In this document: positions 23,716 to 31,701 of the stretch, in pieces | How the letters are laid out: each line of letters opens with the position of its first letter | Position numbering within the stretch: position 1 is the stretch's first letter | NCBI RefSeq assembly: GCF_001659605.2 | Contig: NC_035162.2 | Location: 29,268,153-29,332,152 of the forward strand | DNA: 64,000 nt | Direction: 5' to 3' | Source of the DNA: Manihot esculenta | Taxonomy: Eukaryota > Streptophyta > Magnoliopsida > Malpighiales > Euphorbiaceae | Notes under the pieces: model-generated | Told to the model about the DNA's origin: nothing | Seen by the model: the letters and a program-made list of their open reading frames with translations, nothing else | Databases searched by the model: none | Position numbers and translations under genes: made by a program

Positions 23716-23789
23716 AAACTAAGTGTAAGGAACCAATAGATAGAAAGACACTGAATTGACAAACTAAGAATCAAAATTGACAAGACGGA
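23716..23789. other. Short flank between solo LTR and element E
   Basis: 74 bp without recognised features; continues the interrupted older sequence (see 21907-21970). Confidence 0.5.
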
Positions 23790-23794
23790 TATGT

Positions 23795-25353
23795 GACAGT
23801 CGGTTGTCGAGGCCGGTCAAAAATAACCCTTTTGGTTATCAACAATTTTACAACTTGTAGATAGTGGCAAAGGGATCGTATCCACAGGGAATCGATACTA
23901 TTTATTCTTCTTATCAAGACCAAGTAAATAAAGAGACAATAAAAGTAAATTGGGGGGGGTTTTGAGGTTTGATGTCTAAACTAGAATTGAAAGCAAGCAA
24001 GTAAAGCAAATAATAAAGTAAAGAGAAATCAATAACGAGAAAAGCCTAGTTGAAGAGTTGGATCCACTTTAGTTGTTGGGATTGATCATTGACACAAGGT
24101 TCTCTTATTAGATTCAATAAATTAGTTATGGAGGTGGAAGACGCTTCTCACCAACCAAATCCCTCCTTAAGCATAGATTAATTAGGGAACGTCCTCTAAT
24201 CAATCACTAATCAACAAGTTGCCAAGGAACGTCCTTGGGCCATAGGCAACAAACAACTGTCAATTGCATTAAGAAATAGAGAGACCTAATTCTAGCTACC
24301 CAAACACATGGAGATATTGCTAGATTATGCAATTCCTTGGTTTTTACACCAAGTGTTCTTGTGTGTGAATAATTCCAGCAATTACGGACTAAAAATTATC
24401 CAAACTAACAGATTTATTACCTTGCAATTCAAGATTCAATGGGCCCTATTGATCTAAAACAGCAAAGCAACAATGAATTAAGCACAAAATTGCATAAATA
24501 CTGATTAATAAAAGAATAACATAAAGGTTCAGATCTCACAATCCATGAACAACCAAAGTTTCACCTTATTCTTCAACTAGCAAAAGGGTTTCAGCCACTC
24601 ATGGCTGAAACTAACATAAAAGAAAAGAAAGAAAACAAGAAAATAAAGAAAGAACGGCCGGAGGGGCCTGATGGTGTGGAGCGCTGCTGGTGCAGCTTCC
24701 TGGTGGTCCAAGAGTTGATTCAAAGATGCCTTCTTTGCTGGTTTGCATGCCCTTTTATAGGTGAAGAGGCTGCCCTAATTTTCCTTTTTAGTTTGGGACT
24801 CTTTTTCCTATTTAGTCTTGAATTCTTGGAGGGCAATTGTGTCTTTTTGATTTCTTGGCTTCCTGAATATGTAGGAGAGTGTGCTGAGGTGTAAATAGGT
24901 GTTTCTGAGCTGTCCCACGTGTTTGGAGTGCGTGGGGATTCGTGTTGACTTGGTCAGCAAGTTTGACAGATTCTGCTGGTTTTTTGCCTGCTGGTGCTGT
25001 TTGCCCGACGCTGTTTGGGCAAACAGGCTGTCTGGGATCACTGTTGGCTGCATATGCTCTGTTTCTGACTTTCTTTGCTGTTTGCCCAGTGCTGTTTGGG
25101 CAAACAGTCTGGTCAGCATACTTTATCACTTTTTCCTCTTTATCTCAGCTTCTCCTTGGCTTGGGCAATCAAGTTGGGCAAACCATGCTTATTCTCTTTT
25201 GCTGTCTTTTGGGCAGAATTAAGGCCATTTTAGCCAAATTACCATTTTGCTCCATTTCCTACAAAATAAGACAAAAACCACAAAGTTAGGTAGAAAATGT
25301 GTAAATTGACATAAATATAAACATAGAAAATGGGTCTAATTTTGGCTCTATCA
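23795..25353 (-). repeat. 3' LTR of element E (1559 bp)
   Basis: Left LTR. U3 (right side, minus sense) contains paired motifs TGTTTGCCC...GTTTGGGCAAACA at 24995-25029 and 25077-25108, and weaker ones near 25171 and 25206. TATA (TATAAAAGG on minus) is near 24750. The stem-loop TTTCAGCC/GGCTGAAA lies at about 24588-24609, and CCAAGGAACGTCCTTGG near 24223. Confidence 0.93.
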
Positions 25354-26300
25354 AATACCCCCACACCTAGCCCTTTGCTTGTCCTCAAGCAAATAGGTTT
25401 AGTCAAACAAGCTTCTTTTTCCACTTGATCCTTATTACCACTTAAGCTCATACCCTAGACCCCTACTTTGAAGCATTGTAGTGAAGTGTGCATGCACCAA
25501 GGTTACTTTCCTCTTTTCCTTGTCTCCCTTTACTTACCATGGCTAGGATTTGTTTTCCTCAAGAGAGATCATGCACATTATATGTTAAGACTTTTTCTAG
25601 CTTTTGGTGTGACTTGCCCTTACCTTGAAGTACTTTATTCAGGCTTTTGCACTTTGATTTTGCTTGGAAAGATCACCAACCTTTTGACGTGAAGGTACAT
25701 ATTTGTGATACCCACCCCCAGTTACTCAGTTGATCACCTTTCCAAGTGGCTACTAGCTCTTTTCATAGTCTTTTTGACCATTTGGAATATTCTTTTATTT
25801 GTGCTTTTGAGGACTTTGCCTTTGCTGAATTTTCTTTCTCTCAATGATTTGGGCAAATCAACACCAATTGCTAAATCAAGCCACATTAAGTTCATTCACA
25901 CAAATTTAATTTTTTCTCAATCGATTGAGGGTCATCAATATATTTTTCACCATGGCAAGCTCAAGGATTCAATTCAAAAGGAAATTCCCAAAAATGAATG
26001 CAACTCACTACAAGTGATTCAACTTAGGTTTAAAGAGTTATCACATCAATGGGGTCATGGAAAGAAGGCTCATCCAACATAGCCTATGTATTTGAGTAAA
26101 GCAAACCAAAAAAAGAAGAAGAAGGTTGGTTGTGGTTGTGTGTGTATTATTGAAAGCATAAAAATGAAAAAATTTTGCCTAATGTGTGCTAATTAAAAAT
26201 TAAAGCATAAATGAACTAAAAAGAAATAAAAAAGAATGCATGAAGCATCAAAATTCAGAGATGTGCACCCCCACACCTAGCTCATGCATTGTCCTCAATG
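25354..26300 (-). other. 3' region and polypurine tract of element E, homologous to element D
   Basis: Next to the left LTR the minus strand reads CTAGGTGTGGGGGTATT, the polypurine tract. Upstream lie hairpins GCTT-GTCCTC-AAGC (25377-25390, plus strand) and CATT-GTCC-TCAATG-type (26287-26300). Long blocks match D's 3' region in reverse orientation: 25354-25400 versus 20290-20334, and about 25700-26090 versus 19640-20000. No gene; ORFs here are chance. Confidence 0.8.
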
Positions 26301-26965
26301 TATGGAAAAATTAAAGTTCAAAAAGAAAAACTGGTACTTCCCTGGTGTGGCTGTTTGCCCAGTGCTGTTTGGGCAAACAGCTGGATGCTTCAGGTATTTC
26401 TGTGTGCGGGTGGCAGGATGTGCTGCACTGGTGGTTGGTGTGCTTTGTGGTGGACTGTCTGCTGATCTGCTGGTGGTGTTTGCCCAGTCAGTTTGGGTAA
26501 ACAGGCTGGTGGAACAGGTGGAATTTCTGCAGCATTCTGTGTGAAGGCTTGTTGTTTGCCCAGCCGTGTGGACAAACAAGCTGGTCGAACAGGTAGCTTG
26601 CTGTGTGGGCAGACAGTGTGCCAACTTTTTCTGAGTTATCTATGCTGTTTGCCCAGCTTGTGTGGGCAAACAGGTTGGTCATCCAACTTTAACTTGCAAA
26701 ATAACTAAAAACCTGGAAGTGGGTTATGGTACTGATTTCTGCACTCCTGGTTGTTTGCCCATGCTGTTTGGGCAAACGATGACATATCTCTGTTTTTTTT
26801 TTTTTTTTTTTTTTTATTAGCTGAAAGCAAAAATGTGGCTATTCGAACTAAAACTAAAAATGACTAAAAATAAAATTCAAAAATGTGCACCCCCACACCT
26901 AGCTCATGTATTGGAAAAATAAAGTTCAAAGAAAATTGAGTACTCCCTTGGTGTGGTTTGTGTGG
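26263..26965 (-). repeat. Duplicated block and palindrome-rich spacer in E
   Basis: A block of about 85 bp (26263-26350) beginning ATGTGCACCCCCACACCTAG is repeated at about 26880-26965. The copies have diverged and the second lacks the CATTGTCCTCAATG hairpin. Between them are five TGTTTGCCC/GGGCAAACA palindrome pairs (26351, 26478, 26553, 26645, 26751) and a poly-T run of over 20 bases (about 26792-26816). Confidence 0.78.
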
Positions 26966-27015
26966 TGCGCCCTTGTTTAAGGTCACGGGCTGGACCTTCT
27001 CCATTTGATCAAGGC

Positions 27016-28260
27016 TCAAGTAATTGGGGGAGGGAAAAGGGTCCCAACTGCATTGAGTAAGAAGTGTAGCGCGCCTTTGGATTTGGTCGTCACCCATCCT
27101 ATTTCTTTCATGTACTCATGAAGTAACATGATTACCTCCTCCTCTTTCAGGTGAGGTGAACTTTTGGCCCTTGTGTTTGTATTTTTGAGATGATTGGGCA
27201 GCACTTTGAACTCCAATGCATGTTTCTCCATAGGTAGCTGCAATTTAGTATCGAATTCGGGCAAAATAAATTCTACCTTATTTTGCTGTTTGGGCGAACA
27301 GCAATCTGTCTTGACTTGCTGTTTGGGCAAACAGGATTCTGCCTTGACTTGCTGTTTGGGCAAACAACAATTTTCTTGTACAATCTGCATAGCTTGTTTG
27401 GGCAAACAAGCTTCTGCCTCCTTTTCCTCTGCTGGTGGTTCGGGCAAACAGCAACTTGCTTGTGCCAGAAATCTGGTTGGGCTGGATTCTCCTTTTTCAT
27501 GCCGTTTGGGCAAACAACAACTTTCCTCATGTTCCTTTGCTGGCTGTTGTTCGGGCAAACAAGAGTCTGCCTGTTGTTGCTGTTTGGGCAAACTGCAATC
27601 TTTTTGTTCTTTCTGTACAGCTGGTTTGGGTAAACAGTAACTTGATGGTTGCTTTTCTGCTGATTTTGCAGGTGAACAGTGTTCTGCCACAGCCGTTTGG
27701 GCAACTGGTGTGGGCAAACTGAGTTTTTCTTGCTGGATGGACTTGGGCAGTCTGCCATTATTCTCAACTGGCTGCTGGACTTGTTTGGGCAAACAGGGGC
27801 TTGCTTGATCTGCCTTTGCTGGTTGTTTGGGCAGACAGCAGTCTGCCTGCTCTGCCTCCTGTCTACTTGTTTGCCCAGTCTGTTTGGGCAAACAACAGTC
27901 TGTCTCAGTTTCTGGCAGTTTTTCTTCAGCTAGATGTCTGTGCAATTCCGAACCTCCATCATCAGCCTTGACTTCTTGAAGTTCTTCCTCTTTTCTTAGC
28001 ATGTCTGCTCTCCATTTGGCGGCCATTCGATCCACTTCTTGTTGGAAAGATTGCAAGGTCTCCAACATCTTATAAAGATTAGTTCTGGTATCTTCACGTA
28101 TTGCATATCTCGGCTGTCCATGGAATCTTTCACATGCATGTACTTGTTGGAGTTGTTGTTTTTCAAAAGCTTGTTCAGCTTGGTCTATAACAAAACTTCT
28201 CATAGCATCAATTTCTTCATAAAGTTGAGCAAGGCGAAAAGGTGTAATTTCCTCATCCAT
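27016..28260 (-). CDS. CLPKQ-repeat protein of element E, unknown function
   Basis: Uninterrupted 414-codon ORF, the only long one in E, starting at ATG 28260 (MDEEITPFRLAQLYEEIDAM). Residues 1-120 are charged and predicted helical/coiled-coil by eye (EEELQEV, KWRADMLRKEEEL). Residues about 125-320 hold some 15 irregularly spaced copies of a short unit, consensus C-C-L-P-K-Q with variants SLPKQ, LPEQ, CSPKQ, separated by Gln/Glu/Ala/Lys-rich spacers. The last about 90 residues are non-repetitive (EEEVIMLLHEYMKEIGWVT, ending LFPPPIT). I see no zinc knuckle, protease, RT or signal peptide. The paired Cys could bind metal or form disulphides, but that is a guess. It occupies gag's position behind the primer site. 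Expression unproven; it may be a captured or newly made gene, or a repeat array that happens to stay open. Confidence 0.6.
   Translation of the reverse strand: MDEEITPFRLAQLYEEIDAMRSFVIDQAEQAFEKQQLQQVHACERFHGQPRYAIREDTRTNLYKMLETLQSFQQEVDRMAAKWRADMLRKEEELQEVKADDGGSELHRHLAEEKLPETETDCCLPKQTGQTSRQEAEQADCCLPKQPAKADQASPCLPKQVQQPVENNGRLPKSIQQEKLSLPTPVAQTAVAEHCSPAKSAEKQPSSYCLPKPAVQKEQKDCSLPKQQQQADSCLPEQQPAKEHEESCCLPKRHEKGESSPTRFLAQASCCLPEPPAEEKEAEACLPKQAMQIVQENCCLPKQQVKAESCLPKQQVKTDCCSPKQQNKVEFILPEFDTKLQLPMEKHALEFKVLPNHLKNTNTRAKSSPHLKEEEVIMLLHEYMKEIGWVTTKSKGALHFLLNAVGTLFPPPIT
27280..27905 (-). repeat. Array of TGTTTGCCCAAACA-type palindromes within the E ORF
   Basis: About 14-15 copies of a 14-bp near-palindrome (arms TGTTTG/CAAACA, two-base centre) spaced irregularly by about 20-45 bp. 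All lie in one frame, coding C-L-P-K-Q. The same motif occurs in non-coding parts of E (LTRs and 26351-26778), so the motif exists independently of the protein. Confidence 0.85.
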
Positions 28261-28312
28261 GATTCAAATCTGCAATGGTCTGGTGCGATTCCGAAGAGCG
28301 TTGGGCTGATGT

Positions 28313-28640
28313 ATGTTGCTGGTTCTGTTTGAACAGCAACTCCAAGTTCTGTTATGGCAGATTCTATATGTGCTGTCCCTTGGACAGCAGCTTCAGCAGG
28401 TTGCTGTTTTTGGACATCAGCAAGTGTGCAGAAGGTGGACAGCACGTTGTTGTTTTTGGACAGCAGAAAATGCAGCAGAAGGTGGGCAGCAGGTTGCTGT
28501 TTTTGGACAGCAGGTTGCTGTTTTTGGACAGCAACGAATGCAGCAGGTGCTGCAGAATTTTCTTCAACAAAAGTGTGTTGTGCAGTAGCGTTTATGGATG
28601 TCTCTTGGACAGATTCGGTGGCGGCAAATTCAGTGGTTGC
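28313..28640 (-). repeat. GCTGTTTTTGGACAGC repeats in the E leader
   Basis: Between primer site and ORF start are at least five copies of TTGCTGTTTTTGGACAGCAG or close variants (about 28400, 28447, 28493, 28512) and related GCTGTCCCTTGGACAGC (28373). Each is a short inverted repeat (GCTGT...ACAGC, or GCTGTCC...GGACAGC). The leader could form multiple small stem-loops. Confidence 0.78.
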
Positions 28641-28694
28641 TGGCCCTTGCGTTCAGATCTGGTCATGAAAGAAAAACAGATTAGTTAAATTGAT

Positions 28695-28712
28695 TCCCCG
28701 GCAACGGCGCCA
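28695..28712 (-). promoter_or_regulatory. Primer binding site of element E (tRNA-Asp type)
   Basis: The minus strand reads TGGCGCCGTTGCCGGGGA five bases inside the LTR end at 28718. This complements the 3' end of plant tRNA-Asp(GUC), a primer known for Athila/Tat-lineage elements. It fixes E's orientation as minus. Confidence 0.9.
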
Positions 28713-28717
28713 ATTTT

Positions 28718-30278
28718 TGACAGTCGGTTGTCGAGGCCGGTCAAAAATAACCCTTTTGGTTATCAACAATTTTACAACTTGTAGATAGTGGCAAAGGGAT
28801 CGTATCCACAGGGAATCGATACTATTTATTCTTCTTATCAAGACCAAGTAAATAAAGAGACAATAAAAGTAAATTGGGGGGGGGGTTTGAGGTTTGATGT
28901 CTAAACTAGAATTGAAAGCAAGCAAGTAAAGCAAATAATAAAGTAAAGAGAAATCAATAACGAGAAAAGCCTAGTTGAAGAGTTGGATCCACTTTAGTTG
29001 TTGGGATTGATCATTGACACAAGGTTCTCTTATTAGATTCAATAAATTAGTTATGGAGGTGGAAGACGCTTCTCACCAACCAAATCCCTCCTTAAGCATA
29101 GATTAATTAGGGAACGTCCTCTAATCAATCACTAATCAACAAGTTGCCAAGGAACGTCCTTGGGCCATAGGCAACAAACAACTGTCAATTGCATTAAGAA
29201 ATAGAGAGACCTAATTCTAGCTACCCAAACGCATGGAGATATTGCTAGATTATGCAATTCCTTGGTTTTTACACCAAGTGTTCTTGTGTGTGAATAATTC
29301 CAGCAATTACGGACTAAAAATTATCCAAACTAACAGATTTATTACCTTGCAATTCAAGATTCAATGGGCCCTATTGATCTAAAACAGCAAAGCAACAATG
29401 AATTAAGCACAAAATTGCATAAATACTGATTAATAAAAGAATAACATAAAGGTTCAGATCTCACAATCCATGAACAACCAAAGTTTCACCTTATTCTTCA
29501 ACTAGCAAAAGGGTTTCAGCCACTCATGGCTGAAACTAACATAAAAGAAAAGAAAGAAAACAAGAAAATAAAGAAAGAACGGCCGGAGGGGCCTGATGGT
29601 GTGGAGCGCTGCTGGTGCAGCTTCCTGGTGGTCCAAGAGTTGATTCAAAGATGCCTTCTTTGCTGGTTTGCATGCCCTTTTATAGGTGAAGAGGCTGCCC
29701 TAATTTTCCTTTTTAGTTTGGGACTCTTTTTCCTATTTAGTCTTGAATTCTTGGAGGGCAATTGTGTCTTTTTGATTTCTTGGCTTCCTGAATATGTAGG
29801 AGAGTGTGCTGAGGTGTAAATAGGTGTTTCTGAGCTGTCCCACGTGTTTGGAGTGCGTGGGGATTCGTGTTGACTTGGTCAGCAAGTTTGACAGATTCTG
29901 CTGGTTTTTTGCCTGCTGGTGCTGTTTGCCCGACGCTGTTTGGGCAAACAGGCTGTCTGGGATCACTGTTGGCTGCATATGCTCTGTTTCTGACTTTCTT
30001 TGCTGTTTGCCCAGTGCTGTTTGGGCAAACAGTCTGGTCAGCATACTTTATCACTTTTTCCTCTTTATCTCAGCTTCTCCTTGGCTTGGGCAATCAAGTT
30101 GGGCAAACCATGCTTATTCTCTTTTGCTGTCTTTTGGGCAGAATTAAGGCCATTTTAGCCAAATTACCATTTTGCTCCATTTCCTACAAAATAAGACAAA
30201 AACCACAAAGTTAGGTAGAAAATGTGTAAATTGACATAAATATAAACATAGAAAATGGGTCTAATTTTGGCTCTATCA
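28718..30278 (-). repeat. 5' LTR of element E (1561 bp)
   Basis: Nearly identical to the left LTR. Differences seen: one extra A in the AAAAA run near 28746, the G/T run near 28876-28888, and G at 29231 versus A at 24306. It carries two clear TGTTTGCCC/GGGCAAACA pairs (29920-29954, 30002-30033), upstream of TATAAAAGG (minus, near 29680) by about 250-350 bp, and the stem-loop at about 29513-29534. Confidence 0.93.
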
Positions 30279-30283
30279 ATATG

Positions 30284-30922
30284 CTTAACACGAAGTTTTC
30301 CTTAAGCATGCGATCTTAGGTTAGCTGATGTTAATATTGACTCAACAAGAACAATTCAAAGCAAGCAAACAAAATAGACACTTAAAACAGCAAGTATTAA
30401 GTACAACTATTTTGTGAAAATACTACCCAAATTGGCCATAAACCTACCCCAAATATGTATTTTGAATCCCAAGCCTAGAAATATGTTTAAGGTATATGAA
30501 ATATGATTTATATCAGTAGGAATCAATATCAGAATGAAGTTTCAACAATTAACCCAAAGTTGCAGAAATTCTTTTTTTTTCTTCTTTTTGGTAGTTTTTT
30601 TATATGGATAGAAGTAAAATACTGAAAATACTATTCTAAGAGTATTAGAATTGGAGCATACGAATTAGGGCAGAATGCACAAATTAAATCATTAAAGATA
30701 GTAATTCTGTCTAAACAAGAATTTAGGGTAAAATTCAATTTGAAAAGCAACTAAATAATGAATTCTACTCTAATAGGTACCCTAAATGGAAAGATCATGA
30801 AAAATTGAAGAAAATACACTAGATAAACAAAGTGATATATTCGGTTAATAATGAACAAAATTGAATACAAAGACATAAATGATAGTTAAGAAATTATTAC
30901 TAAGCCTAACTCTGATACCAAT
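30284..30922 (-). other. Leader of an older LTR element with tRNA-iMet primer site
   Basis: AT-rich non-coding sequence leading to CTCTGATACCA at 30910-30920, whose complement TGGTATCAGAG is the standard iMet primer site. On the minus strand this is the start of an internal region whose LTR lies to the right. Element E and probably D and the solo LTR inserted into this leader or its neighbourhood. No ORF of note. Confidence 0.6.
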
Positions 30923-31430
30923 TGATGCGGAACCCCAACCTATTAGAGACTATAATGACACATACCCTAGTAAAAAGAACTTAGTTCAGAAAATAATTCT
31001 CCAATCTAAAGCACCCTTAATTAATATGTAATTAAGAACACTTATAACTGATTGATTTTAAGAACAGTAAGAATAAGAACCATACAATTTAGTATCAAAC
31101 ATTATTCGTGATGCAATGTTAAGAACCAAGATCTCTCTTAAGCTCTCAAAGAAGAATCACGTAAAGCAATTGTATTGAATAATTTATAATCTATCTACAA
31201 TATGGAAAAAGAGATGCTTTATATACCCTAGGGCAGCATAACCTAATTAGAAAAAGAAAATAAGTAAAAACCTAAATAAAGACCCATGATCTTTGCAACT
31301 ACCCACTACTATGCATGGGCCCATGATCTATGCCTCTACCCACTATTAGATAACTACTCACTACTGGTTAACTATCAACTGCTAAATAACTAACCATTAC
31401 TAAATTAGTGATGAAGAATCTATTAATGCA
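30923..31430 (-). repeat. Probable 5' LTR of the older element
   Basis: Begins TGATGCGGAACC two bases beyond the primer site. It contains TATATAAA on the minus strand (31218-31225) about 200-300 bp from the inner end. The outer boundary is unclear (candidate CA ends near 31377 and 31430) and I found no TSD, so end and length are tentative. Probably copia or a short-LTR gypsy element. Confidence 0.5.
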
Positions 31431-31701
31431 AATACAAAATTTGAATCGGCAATAAGGACATATTCGGCCTAATTGACATGGAATGGTCAGATTGTTCTTC
31501 AACTTCAAAATGAACTTGCAAAGCTTTAACATATCCCTTCATGAATCCTTGAAGTGCTTCCTTCAACCTCTTGGATTTCAACCTTGTAATTGGTCCTTGA
31601 GGCAATGCTAGCTCATTATTTTTGGTGTTGTTGGTTGTGCTTACATTAGGGACTGACACCCGAATTATGCCTTGATGGATTCCCACCTTATAGCCTAGCA
31701 T
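31423..31701 (-). pseudogene. Ty3/gypsy polyprotein C-terminal fragment (GPITR motif)
   Basis: A 92-codon ORF with LPQGPITRLKSKRLKEALQ, a basic tail motif (GP[IM]TR-x-[RK]A/S-K-x-x-x-EAL) that I know from Ty3/gypsy polyproteins of plants. No other domain is present. It overlaps the uncertain end of the adjacent LTR. Origin element unknown. Confidence 0.5.

Larger units (their letters stand above)
23795..30278 (-). mobile_element. Element E: complete young non-autonomous Athila-like LTR element
   Basis: 6484 bp with two LTRs (23795-25353 and 28718-30278), perfect TSD ATATG (23790-23794, 30279-30283), a tRNA-Asp-type primer site next to the right LTR and a polypurine tract next to the left one, so it reads on the minus strand. 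The 3.36-kb interior has no gag, protease, RT or integrase motif. It holds a leader with GCTGTTTTTGGACAGC repeats, one 414-codon ORF and a long 3' region homologous to Athila element D. The LTRs differ by only about one substitution and homopolymer-length changes in the parts I compared, so insertion is recent. It presumably moves with proteins from an Athila relative (inference). Confidence 0.92.

Noticed and set aside
27194..27722. Several plus-strand ORFs of 95-148 codons overlapping the E ORF
   Set aside because: They arise because the TGTTTGCCCAAACA palindrome is open in many frames. They have no promoter or element context on that strand; only the minus-strand ORF is in the position and orientation fixed by the primer site.
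26351..27905. CRISPR-like look of spaced palindromic repeats
   Set aside because: Spacing is irregular, repeats are only 14 bp, most lie in a coding frame, and the DNA is plant retrotransposon sequence.
28693..28712. tRNA-Asp-like sequence suggesting a tRNA gene
   Set aside because: Only the last 18-20 bases of the tRNA are matched, directly beside an LTR end; it is a primer binding site.
24601..30214. Identical ORF pairs (97, 105, 115 codons) at 24601-25289 and 29526-30214
   Set aside because: They are the same LTR sequence present twice; no homology to known proteins and dominated by LTR palindromes.
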